DNA of 7,228 nucleotides from an uncultured Eubacteriaceae bacterium (GCA_947565475.1 CANOGI010000111.1:1-7228), one strand, 5' to 3'; positions 1 to 7,139 are shown, numbered from the stretch's first letter. Translations and numbers: made by a program. Notes: a model not told the origin generated them from the letters alone.

Positions 1-3000
1 GGTCAGCGCTCTTCATAATTTCGTCAAAAACGGCGTTCACGTATTCCGCCTCATTTTTAGGAGCGGTAAACATTTTTATCGATTCACCATTAGCGTTTGA
101 CAAAGACATAGCGTCGTTATTTATATTGTCAAAACCACTCATTTGATTAAAATTAGAACGACCGCCGCGTTCAGCTGAACTTATGGCTTTCTCAATAGTA
201 GCTCTTATATTTTTCTCAGGAATTATAATATCCTCGGTCAATCCAAATTTGTCATTTACCTCAACATCAAAATCCTTTTTGCTCTTTGTTTTCTCAAATA
301 CTTTTGAAGCCTCCATAAGATTGCCTAAAGTCAGTTCAACATTATTTTTTATAGCGGTTCCGATAGCCGCCCCACTGTGTTTTGAAACCATATCAAGCAT
401 ACGATAAATAGATATAACAGCGTCTTTCTGCACTTTTGACATCTCGTTATTCTCCGCGACTCTTATAATATTTTCGGCGATTTGTTCTTTTGAGTCCTGA
501 GTATATTTCTCATCAAATTTATCTATATATGAAATAACATCGTCAATATTCATATCAACAGGATTAAGGCCATCCTTAATCATTTCCGCCGCCACAAGAG
601 GATGAAGCTTATTATAAGTTTTGGATACTTTTAAATTAATACTTTTTGTTTGTAGAATATTCCCTTTAGTAACATCCATATTATTAAGCGATAATATTTT
701 AGCGGCGTCAATATTCTCCTCATTTACCGAAATTCCGTTAATCTCAAGCACATGCGCAAGCTGGTCTGAAACAGCAGAAAAAACATCCCCGAATTTCTGA
801 CTCGGAACAGTAGCGAAAGTATCAAGAGTATCCATAATTTTATCAAATTTAGCGGTTACCGCCGAATCTATCCCCTCAATGGTAAAATCAGCCTTATGAG
901 TAATAATTTCACGATAAACGTTATTTGAGTATTCAGGAGCGAGACTGTTTACTTTCTCAAAAAGTCCGCTCATCTTCTCTATGTTTTTGTCAGAAACTTC
1001 CGCGCCCGCTATTTTGAGACTTGAGGCGTATACTTCCTCCTCAAGCTTTTTAAGCTCAGAGACGGCCTCTTTAATTGGCTCAACATTAATATCAATACCT
1101 TTACCCGCAAGTCTGAAAGCTGACTCATAAGTAAGTTTAAGCTGAATTTCAGCAAGCTGTCTTTTAGCCGTGATAACTTCTGGAGAAAGCTCCTCTTTAA
1201 CTGGTTTAACTTTATCATTTTCCGACTTTATAAAATTCTGATTATTTTTATTTTCCGGCTCAGTTTTTATTTCAAAATTATTTTTATAATCTGTTTCAAT
1301 ATGAGACTTATTATCAGAGTCACTTTGTAAAATCTCTGGATTTTTCTCATACTTATCAACATTTTCCAAAAACTCATTTTTAAGGTTCTCTAAACTTAAA
1401 ACCTCATCTTTTCTTAAAACCTCTTTAATAACGGAAGTATTAATTTTAGGAATAATTTTTATAATTTCTTTATAATCCTCAAAAATTTGCTGTGGCTGTT
1501 TTTCTGAGATATTGCCCTCTTTTGTAAACAAGTTTACAGCGTCAGCTTTTTTATCAAGTTTTATGTTTTCAGCGGCGTCAAGAGTGATTTTATCCAAATC
1601 CATCTCATTTTTAAGGTCTTTCAAAAACTCAACTTTCTCAATATTTTCCTTAGTAACAGGAATATTATTCTCTATAAAAACTTTCGCTATTTTAACATTT
1701 TCTTTTGTAATCTCAATATCTTCCCTCTTAAATAATTTTAAAACCTCATTTTTAAGCTGGTTCCACTGAGCGTTGGAAAAGCTTCCTGAAATTGACATAT
1801 TTTTTGATGTATATTCAGCAATATAAATATTTTGAAGAGTCAGTTCCTTATCGGATTTAATAATGTTCAAAATAGTTTTATCATCCGGTACCTTAATATT
1901 TTTCGCTTTAACATAGGCACTGGCAACCGCCTCAATATTTTTCTCATTAACAGGAATATCAGCCTTAATGATATTTTTAATAATATTCTCAATTTCATCG
2001 TTTGATAAACTATATTTATCTCGAATTTTTTTAATATCCGCACTTTCCGATTTAATATTTTCCGCTTTAGAAGTATCAACATCAGTATCGCTTTCTGTTT
2101 TCTTCTTAAAATCGTCGTAATAAACTTCTTTATTTTCATTATCGGATTTAACATTTTCAGTTTTGTTTTTTTCATAAGTATAGTTTTTCTCTAAATTTCT
2201 CTCAGAATCATTGGCTTTCTGAGAATAAAAATCATTTTCTGTTTTTTCAGGAATCTCTTTATTATTGGTAAAATTCTCAAATTCAGAAAATTTATGTTTT
2301 TCATCATTTTCTAATCTATAATTGTCAATCACCTTATCCTGTTTAACAGTCTCATTTTTGTCAATATTATCGTTCTTAATTGTCTTATCAGATTTTTCAT
2401 CTGTTTTGTTAACAATACTTTTAAAAATTTCTTTCTCATATGGTTTAGCAGTTTCTTTGATAGTTATATCCTTTTTTTCAACCGCTTCATCTTCATCATT
2501 CTTAGATGAAAGCTCTTGTCTCACAATTTCTTTATTGTCATATATTTTAATTTCTTCGGCTTTTTTATCTGTTTCCTCAATAACTTTCTTATTATTTTCT
2601 TCTTTGGAAACCTCTTTTATTATCGCCTCTTTACTATCATATGACTCTGTATCATCCTGAACTTTCGCATCAGCATTATCATTTACTTTTTTACTGTCAT
2701 CATCTTTAGAAATTTCTTTTTGAGGAATATATTTATTCTCATTTAATTTAATCTCTTCTGTTTTCTCACCAATTCCCTCTAAAATCTTTTTATTATTTTC
2801 TTCTCTTAAAGTCTCTTTCCCTACTGTTCCATTACCGTCATACATTTTAGAGTTATCTTGAGCTTTTTTATACGCCTCATCAGTTATTTTTTTGTTATCA
2901 TCGACTTTAGAAACTTCTTCCTTAGAAACCTCTTTATTGTCATATGGCTTAATTTCCTCAGTTTTTTCACCAACTTCCCCAACAACCTTTTTATTATCAT

Positions 3001-4657
3001 CGACTTTAGAAACTTCTTCTTTGGAAACCTCTTTATTATCATATAACTTAGTAGTTTCTTGTGGTTTCTTATTCGCCGTATCGATTATTTTTTTATTGTC
3101 CTCACTCGCAGAAGCTTCTTTAATAATCTCTTTGTTTTCATATGATTTAACTTCTTTTGTCTTTTCGCTTGTTTCTTTAATAAATTCTTTATTCTTTTCT
3201 CCGGCTCCCTTTTTGTACGCCTTATTATCCCCGTACATTTTAATGACCTTGTCAATTTGTGTATTTACTTTGTCAGCCGTCGCCTTGTTATTTCCGTCTT
3301 TAAAAACCTCTTTCTCATTTTCATTAGCTTTATCATCCGCACCGGTATTTATATTTTCCCTATCGGATATTTTTTCGGATATTTTTTCGCTATCACCATT
3401 TTTAGAAACTTCTTTTGAGTAATCCTTTTCACTGTGATATGCCTTATCAGGCGCCTTATTACTTGTTTTCACTTCATCGGTCGTTTCATTTCTATCACCA
3501 TTTTGTGAAAACTCTTTTGAATATACTTTTCCACTGTCATATGTTTTATCAGACTCTTTGTTATTAATCGGCGTCGAGCTAATCGTTTCTTTATTCTCAC
3601 CACTCTCAGAAATCCCGTTTTTTAAAGTTTCCACATCGGTGTATGTGTCAGTAGACGAAATTTTCTCGTTTTTATAAAATGTTTTCCCACTTAATTGAAC
3701 ACTATCGTTTTTTTCATTTAACGTGTTTTCAGACTCACCGCCCTCACCAAAACGCCTTTTGTCATTTGCAAAATTATCCGAACCGCTATATCTTTTTCCA
3801 TAAATATTTTTAGCTTTATTTCTTCCCCAAATTTTCTCTTGATTTGAGATTATTTTATTATGATTAGTGGAAACATTATCCTCAGCGGTCTTTAAATCAG
3901 ATTTCAAACTTTCAGATTTTTTCTCATTTTCCTTTGAGATATTTAAATTTTCCTTAATATATTCCTTAGCGGCAATCTTCGCTTCCTCATCTGAGATTTG
4001 TTTAAATCCATTCTCAATATCATAATCTGAAACAGCTTCCTGCCCCATAGTGAAATTATTGTTTTTTATCTCATAAATAAATTTTGATAAAACCTCAGGT
4101 GATAATTTCCCCGTATCAATTCCACTCGCCTCTATTTTTCCAATAATGGTCTCATCAGCGTTTTTAATTATATAATCAACATTTTTCTTAATTTCATTAA
4201 GAAGTTTTATATTTTCCGCTTTAACAGCCACATTATTCTCGTTTAAAAATTTAGCGTAAGCGGCGTTTTCCTTTGTATAAGCGACATTAATCTTTGATAA
4301 TAACTCATTATAATCGGTTTTAACATTCGATATTGATAAATTCTTTTCAGAAACATTGAGTGAATCGGAATTTTTCACATTCTCGGGCTTAACCTGTTTT
4401 ATAACAATTTTTCCTCTGTTATTCTCTTTAATCTCAACAGATATTTTTTCTCCGGCTTTAGCGGAAACAGAATGTCTATTAACAGAGATAACATCATTAT
4501 TCTCAAATTTAAGTTTAACTTTTTCGGGGTTAGCGTAATCCTCCATAACCTCCGCTTCAACTACTTCTCCCTCTTTTAATTCAATTTTATTGTTTTCTGA
4601 GCTTTCAAAATCTATATTTAAATTTCTTGTATAATTTGTGACATAATTATAACTCAA
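1..4657 (-). CDS. Giant DUF6240/FliK-like flagellum-associated protein with central tandem repeats (3' end outside window)
   Basis: One open frame of 1552 complete codons runs from a TTG at 4657 to the window edge; the C-terminus is missing. The TTG is chosen because GGAGGTG lies 8 nt upstream and the next in-frame ATG is about 38 codons further in. Residues ~26-90 alternate short hydrophobic strands and charged turns (LKEGEVVEAEV, then KAGEKISVEIKENNRGKIVI), like the beta-barrel opening FliK-like/DUF6240 proteins. Helical motifs follow (NNVAVKAENI, ~residue 150). Residues ~240-880 are Lys/Glu/Asp/Asn-rich low complexity with 33-34-residue repeats. Helical motifs resume at ~899 (ADIPVNEKNIEAV; NNIPVTKENIEKV), and a conserved-looking C-terminal domain begins at S1158 (SPEVITAKRQLAEIQLKLTY). 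I found no cysteine, two tryptophans and no signal peptide. Proteins of this type, as I recall, are encoded beside fliK-like genes in Lachnospiraceae. A sigma-D-type promoter upstream fits motility. The family call is from memory of motifs and the function is inference. It is longer than I expect for the family because of the central insert. Confidence 0.72.
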   Translation of the reverse strand, partial: MSYNYVTNYTRNLNIDFESSENNKIELKEGEVVEAEVMEDYANPEKVKLKFENNDVISVNRHSVSAKAGEKISVEIKENNRGKIVIKQVKPENVKNSDSLNVSEKNLSISNVKTDYNELLSKINVAYTKENAAYAKFLNENNVAVKAENIKLLNEIKKNVDYIIKNADETIIGKIEASGIDTGKLSPEVLSKFIYEIKNNNFTMGQEAVSDYDIENGFKQISDEEAKIAAKEYIKENLNISKENEKKSESLKSDLKTAEDNVSTNHNKIISNQEKIWGRNKAKNIYGKRYSGSDNFANDKRRFGEGGESENTLNEKNDSVQLSGKTFYKNEKISSTDTYTDVETLKNGISESGENKETISSTPINNKESDKTYDSGKVYSKEFSQNGDRNETTDEVKTSNKAPDKAYHSEKDYSKEVSKNGDSEKISEKISDRENINTGADDKANENEKEVFKDGNNKATADKVNTQIDKVIKMYGDNKAYKKGAGEKNKEFIKETSEKTKEVKSYENKEIIKEASASEDNKKIIDTANKKPQETTKLYDNKEVSKEEVSKVDDNKKVVGEVGEKTEEIKPYDNKEVSKEEVSKVDDNKKITDEAYKKAQDNSKMYDGNGTVGKETLREENNKKILEGIGEKTEEIKLNENKYIPQKEISKDDDSKKVNDNADAKVQDDTESYDSKEAIIKEVSKEENNKKVIEETDKKAEEIKIYDNKEIVRQELSSKNDEDEAVEKKDITIKETAKPYEKEIFKSIVNKTDEKSDKTIKNDNIDKNETVKQDKVIDNYRLENDEKHKFSEFENFTNNKEIPEKTENDFYSQKANDSERNLEKNYTYEKNKTENVKSDNENKEVYYDDFKKKTESDTDVDTSKAENIKSESADIKKIRDKYSLSNDEIENIIKNIIKADIPVNEKNIEAVASAYVKAKNIKVPDDKTILNIIKSDKELTLQNIYIAEYTSKNMSISGSFSNAQWNQLKNEVLKLFKREDIEITKENVKIAKVFIENNIPVTKENIEKVEFLKDLKNEMDLDKITLDAAENIKLDKKADAVNLFTKEGNISEKQPQQIFEDYKEIIKIIPKINTSVIKEVLRKDEVLSLENLKNEFLENVDKYEKNPEILQSDSDNKSHIETDYKNNFEIKTEPENKNNQNFIKSENDKVKPVKEELSPEVITAKRQLAEIQLKLTYESAFRLAGKGIDINVEPIKEAVSELKKLEEEVYASSLKIAGAEVSDKNIEKMSGLFEKVNSLAPEYSNNVYREIITHKADFTIEGIDSAVTAKFDKIMDTLDTFATVPSQKFGDVFSAVSDQLAHVLEINGISVNEENIDAAKILSLNNMDVTKGNILQTKSINLKVSKTYNKLHPLVAAEMIKDGLNPVDMNIDDVISYIDKFDEKYTQDSKEQIAENIIRVAENNEMSKVQKDAVISIYRMLDMVSKHSGAAIGTAIKNNVELTLGNLMEASKVFEKTKSKKDFDVEVNDKFGLTEDIIIPEKNIRATIEKAISSAERGGRSNFNQMSGFDNINNDAMSLSNANGESIKMFTAPKNEAEYVNAVFDEIMKSAD
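2895..2951 (-). repeat. Recent direct duplication, copy A (57 bp)
   Basis: This 57-bp segment matches 2994-3050 at 52 of 57 positions. The offset is 99 bp, exactly 33 codons. All five differences are transitions. It encodes the start of the repeat unit near residue 571, and the match at DNA level marks these two units as the most recently duplicated or gene-converted pair in the array. Confidence 0.85.
2994..3050 (-). repeat. Recent direct duplication, copy B (57 bp)
   Basis: Partner of the segment at 2895-2951, encoding the start of the repeat unit near residue 538. Both copies encode the same 19 residues from the unit's conserved tyrosine through its D-D-N-K-K block, apart from silent changes, so the frame is preserved. 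Confidence 0.85.
3363..3389 (-). repeat. Perfect 12-bp tandem duplication inside the giant gene
   Basis: The plus strand shows CGGATATTTTTT twice in a row with flanking bases that continue the period, 27 bp in all. It encodes K-I-S-E-K-I-S on the minus strand near residues 424-432. The 12-bp length keeps the reading frame and looks like replication slippage in an AT-rich low-complexity stretch. Confidence 0.85.
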
Positions 4658-4663
4658 AGCTGA

Positions 4664-4670
4664 CACCTCC
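4664..4670 (-). promoter_or_regulatory. Strong ribosome binding site fixing the TTG start of the giant gene
   Basis: GGAGGTG reads on the minus strand from 4670 to 4664. The GGAGG core ends 8 nt before the TTG at 4657, the normal spacing in Bacillota. An in-frame GTG (4666-4664) overlaps this site and is therefore an unlikely start. No in-frame ATG lies nearby, so the TTG is the best-supported start. Confidence 0.85.
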
Positions 4671-4718
4671 AAAATAAATATTATTAAGTATTGCCTTACG
4701 TACAAGTCTTTACAATAT

Positions 4719-4745
4719 ATATCGGCAAATCATAAAATTTAATTA
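4719..4745 (-). promoter_or_regulatory. Sigma-D/sigma-28 (FliA-type) motility promoter of the giant gene
   Basis: On the minus strand the -10 element is GCCGATAT (4726-4719), identical to the Bacillus subtilis sigma-D consensus. Exactly 15 nt upstream is TAAT (4745-4742), three of four matches to the -35 consensus TAAA. The expected transcript would start near 4711 and give a leader of about 55 nt before the TTG. The -35 box lies immediately after the stop codon of the DUF4130 gene, so the promoter fits inside the 90-nt gap and would make the giant gene independently transcribed. The bases are seen directly; activity is inferred. Confidence 0.7.
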
Positions 4746-4747
4746 AC

Positions 4748-5497
4748 CTAATTTAAAAACTCAGTCATATTTTTTCTGAATTTTTTAGGAAGCGTACTCG
4801 TTTGACGCTTACTATTTTTTCTGCTCTCAACAGCAATCGTGTCAAAAAAATCTTTCCATAAATCTCGCCAAAACTTATCGTCTTCTGAAATAGATATACA
4901 CAAATTTTCAGTATTATTTAAAATAAGAATTCTTCCATCCTTAAAAGCGGCGCATTTTTTTCTTTTTGTGTCATATATAAGCCATTTCTCATCAGGAAAT
5001 CTGTCAGAGAAATCATTTGCCAAAAGTTCAATAATATCATTATCAGGTGAGATCTCAGAATATAAAATATGTTCCTTCGTCTCAGAAAATCTAGCGAAAC
5101 CCGAAAGCATATGGGCCTCATGTTCAGCCAATCGGCACTCTTTTAAAACATTAACAACAAAATCATAAATCTTATAATCATCAATCCTTTTTCCAACCTT
5201 AAACCCAAGCTCTAAATATTTCAAAATATCAATAAACCTCCCCTGTTCAGAACTCAAAAAAGCAAAATAAATATTTTCAAAGGCTTTCTCAGATATTTTA
5301 TTTTTTATACCGTTTATAACTCTCCCAGCTTTTTTTTCATCTGTTAATATAGTTATATTTTGAAAATAAAAACTCTCCTGAACATTATTATCCTCAACAA
5401 TTTTACAGTTAAAAGTCTTGTTTTGAAAGCATTCAAAAATAACAGTAAGAAACCCCAAAAAAGACCCATCAAAAATATATAAAACATCCTTTGACAT
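4748..5497 (-). CDS. TIGR03915/DUF4130-family putative DNA-metabolism protein
   Basis: A complete 249-residue protein, close to the family's usual size. The N-terminus carries the family signature DVLYIFDGSFLGFLTVIFE (residues ~4-22). Residues ~164-185 hold DRFPDEKWLIYDTKRKKCAA, matching the family's 'RFP..W.IYD..R..A' block. The C-terminus (~208-249) has LWKDFFDTIAVESRKN followed by a Q...P.. segment, also typical. It is soluble, with no signal peptide or membrane span. Members are usually encoded beside a radical-SAM protein (TIGR03916) and some are fused to a uracil-DNA glycosylase domain, so a role in DNA repair or modification is assumed; the biochemical activity is unknown to me. The partner is absent from this window: upstream is a MATE transporter and downstream a motility-type gene. 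I place the start at the ATG at 5497, with GGAGG 8 nt upstream and the family motif following directly. An ATG 30 bases earlier (5527) is possible. Confidence 0.86.
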   Translation of the reverse strand: MSKDVLYIFDGSFLGFLTVIFECFQNKTFNCKIVEDNNVQESFYFQNITILTDEKKAGRVINGIKNKISEKAFENIYFAFLSSEQGRFIDILKYLELGFKVGKRIDDYKIYDFVVNVLKECRLAEHEAHMLSGFARFSETKEHILYSEISPDNDIIELLANDFSDRFPDEKWLIYDTKRKKCAAFKDGRILILNNTENLCISISEDDKFWRDLWKDFFDTIAVESRKNSKRQTSTLPKKFRKNMTEFLN

Positions 5498-5505
5498 AAT
5501 TAACG

Positions 5506-5510
5506 CCTCC
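5506..5510 (-). promoter_or_regulatory. Ribosome binding site deciding the DUF4130 start
   Basis: GGAGG (5510-5506, minus strand) sits 8 nt before the ATG at 5497. The longer frame starting at ATG 5527 has only GGAG with a short 5-nt spacer, and would add ten residues (MGKREMEALI) that the family does not normally carry. The downstream start is therefore favoured, though dual starts cannot be excluded. Confidence 0.75.
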
Positions 5511-5597
5511 ATTTCTCTTTTCCCCATAAGTTCTCCAACAAATAAAAATCTTTTTGAAAATATCTAAAATAACGTTTTACATTTTTCAGGTTTATTA

Positions 5598-5626
5598 ATT
5601 ATAATACCTCTTTTAAAGCCTTACGA
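5598..5626 (-). promoter_or_regulatory. Weak sigma-A promoter candidate for the DUF4130 gene
   Basis: A perfect TATAAT (5603-5598, minus strand) lies in the 163-nt gap between the MATE stop and the DUF4130 start. At 17 nt upstream the hexamer is TCGTAA, a poor match to TTGACA, and there is no TG extension. In such AT-rich sequence a TATAAT can occur by chance. The gap shows no clear hairpin terminator after the MATE gene, so read-through from MATE is equally possible. Confidence 0.3.
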
Positions 5627-5660
5627 ATATATTGCCAGTAATTATTAAAAAACGCCATTA

Positions 5661-7004
5661 TTATTTTATTTTTTCACTACGTTCAAATCTTCCTGTCCAT
5701 TTCCCGCCCATATAGAATATATACGACATAATTGAAGCGACAACCCAACCGACAGGCCACGCGAGCCAAACCCCCTCTTCCCCGAAAGGAATAGATAAGA
5801 CAAAGGCGAGGACAACACGTAAGATAAAATCCGTTAATGTTGAAATCATAAATCGTTTCATATCTCCAGCGCCTCTTAAAATACCGTCGCAAACAAATTT
5901 AATAGCGATAATAGGATAAAAAGGCGATGTTATAAGTAAAAATTTTAATCCCTCCTCAACAATTTCCTCATTTCCCTCACTAAGAAATAACTCTATCATT
6001 TCCGTACCAAAACCTAAAAAACAAATCATAAAAGGAACACTTATAATCCACATCATAACAGTACCCGATTTAAAACATTGTTTAACCCTTTCCACTTTTC
6101 CAGCGCCAAGATTTTGCGCCGCGAAACTTGAGATAGCGCTTCCTAAAGTAGTTAAAGATGTAATTGAGAAAGTATTTAATTTTATAGCGGCTGTATATCC
6201 AGCAATAACAATCTCCCCAAAACTATTTACTTTATTTTGTATAAATAAATTTCCGACAGAAATAAAACTTTGCTGTAATATACTGGGAATAGCCACTCGT
6301 GATATTTTCAAAAGCATACTTGATGAAAAAATTATATACTTTCCGCATTTAAGATAATATAATTTTCTCATTAAAATAAAAGCTGAAAACAGAGAAGATA
6401 CACCCTGAGCGATAAATGTCGCCCACGCGATTCCTGAGATGCCCATTTGAAAATATTCCACAAAAACAATATCAAGAACAATATTTAATATTGATGAGAC
6501 AATCAAAAAACAAAGCGGCGTTTTTGAGTCTCCCAAAGCGACAAAAACACCGTTGCAGATATTATATAAAAACAAAAAAAACATCCCAAATATGTAAATC
6601 TCAAGATATATTGATGAATCCTCAAAAATTTTATCCGGAGTTTTTAAAATCAAAAGAATACTGTCGCAAAACAACACACCCAAAACAGTAATAATAATAC
6701 TTAATATAACCGTTGTTATAAGGGAAGTGAAAACAGCTGTTTTCATTTTCTCAAAATGCTCGCCTCCAAAAAGCTGCGATATTATAACCGATGCCCCTAT
6801 ATTAATTCCTGTCGCCACGGCGATAAAAATCATAGTTATAGGATAAGACGCCCCTATAGCGGCCAAAGCGTTTGAATTTATATACGTTCCTGCGATAACC
6901 GTATCGGCTATGTTGTAAATCTGCTGAAAAATAACACTGATAAGCATAGGCAGAGAAAATTTCCATAAAATTTTTGTAGTTGACCCCTCTGTCATATTTG
7001 TCAT
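5661..7004 (-). CDS. MATE-family multidrug/sodium antiporter
   Basis: A complete 447-residue integral membrane protein with about 12 hydrophobic spans, the normal length for the multidrug and toxin extrusion family (two PF01554 halves, roughly residues 15-175 and 235-400). The N-terminus reads TEGSTTKILWKFSLPML, then IFQQIYNIADTVIAG, the standard opening of clostridial MATE proteins. GVFVALGDSKTPL (~150-165) and its second-half counterpart CDGILRGAGDMKRFM mark the internal repeat. The tail is short and basic, as expected for a cytoplasmic end. It would export cationic drugs, dyes or metabolites in exchange for Na+ or H+; the substrate cannot be read from the sequence. The ATG at 7004 has AGAGG 7 nt upstream; a second ATG three codons later is a weaker alternative. 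It lies upstream of the DUF4130 gene across a 163-nt gap, so an operon is possible but not demanded. Confidence 0.93.
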   Translation of the reverse strand: MTNMTEGSTTKILWKFSLPMLISVIFQQIYNIADTVIAGTYINSNALAAIGASYPITMIFIAVATGINIGASVIISQLFGGEHFEKMKTAVFTSLITTVILSIIITVLGVLFCDSILLILKTPDKIFEDSSIYLEIYIFGMFFLFLYNICNGVFVALGDSKTPLCFLIVSSILNIVLDIVFVEYFQMGISGIAWATFIAQGVSSLFSAFILMRKLYYLKCGKYIIFSSSMLLKISRVAIPSILQQSFISVGNLFIQNKVNSFGEIVIAGYTAAIKLNTFSITSLTTLGSAISSFAAQNLGAGKVERVKQCFKSGTVMMWIISVPFMICFLGFGTEMIELFLSEGNEEIVEEGLKFLLITSPFYPIIAIKFVCDGILRGAGDMKRFMISTLTDFILRVVLAFVLSIPFGEEGVWLAWPVGWVVASIMSYIFYMGGKWTGRFERSEKIK

Positions 7005-7097
7005 AAAAACGCCTCTTTTCTAAAAAACAATAATAGCCAAATTTTTTATACACAAAATAAATCTAAAAAATTCTCTCTCAGTATTTTCCATAATAAC

Positions 7098-7134
7098 ATT
7101 AAGCACTCCTTGCCTAAAAACAGGGGTGCTTAAT
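7098..7134 (-). terminator. 12-bp hairpin upstream of the MATE gene; possible terminator of an upstream gene
   Basis: ATTAAGCACTCC (7098-7109) pairs with GGGGTGCTTAAT (7123-7134) across a 13-nt loop, with a single G-T wobble or A-C mismatch depending on the strand transcribed. Reading leftward, the stem is followed by GTTATTATGG, which is T-rich but not a clean U-run, so it would be a weak intrinsic terminator. An open reading frame from the right edge ends at 7140, just before the stem, which fits termination of an upstream minus-strand gene. A leader attenuator for the MATE gene is the alternative. No U-run follows on the plus strand. Confidence 0.4.
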
Positions 7135-7139
7135 ACCGC

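Larger units (their letters stand above)
2444..3649 (-). repeat. Protein-coding tandem repeat array, 33-34-residue period (about 12 units)
   Basis: Within the giant gene, residues ~337-738 form a degenerate head-to-tail array. Units begin near residues 337, 371, 405, (~439), 474, 505, 538, 571, 605, 638, 672 and 705, with a decaying copy at 739. The recognisable pattern is x-Y-D-N-K-E-V, then K-E-E-V-S-K, then D-D-N-K-K, then a stretch ending K-T-E-E-I-K. The tyrosine near position 2 and the N-K-K near position 18-20 hold best. Units at 538 and 571 are the most alike. Early units (337-473) and the last one are more diverged. The composition is nearly all Lys, Glu, Asp, Asn, Ser, Thr and Val/Ile, which suggests extended helix or disorder. 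This is not a CRISPR: the repeats are in frame, have no unique spacers and vary like coding sequence. Confidence 0.85.

Noticed and set aside
1867..2175. Minus-strand 102-codon frame, and a similar 69-codon frame at 1009-1218
   Set aside because: Both are out-of-frame readings of the giant gene with Lys/Leu/Ile-rich, family-less translations. The long frame runs through both regions without interruption.
2322..3422. Plus-strand open frames rich in Ser, Leu and Phe (2322-2660, 2858-3046, 2892-3422)
   Set aside because: They are antisense to the giant gene's Lys/Glu/Asp repeats. Their periodicity is the mirror of the minus-strand repeat, and they lack ribosome sites.
2890..3600. Regularly spaced repeats of about 100 bp resembling a CRISPR array
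   Set aside because: The repeats are in frame, lack unique spacers, diverge with codon-like substitutions and translate into a consistent 33-34-residue protein unit.
4839..5168. Plus-strand and alternative-frame open frames inside the DUF4130 gene (4839-5168 plus, 4918-5121 minus)
   Set aside because: They lie wholly within a recognised family protein on the minus strand and have no family features.
4681..5640. Shared words CGTAAGGC and GGCAATA in the two gaps flanking the DUF4130 gene
   Set aside because: Order and spacing differ between the gaps and the words are short; without conservation data they do not make a convincing operator.
6416..7053. Open frames overlapping the MATE gene (6416-6691 plus, 6802-7053 and 5683-5892 minus)
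   Set aside because: They are shadows of a well-recognised transporter; the Tyr/Arg-rich translations are typical of shifted frames.
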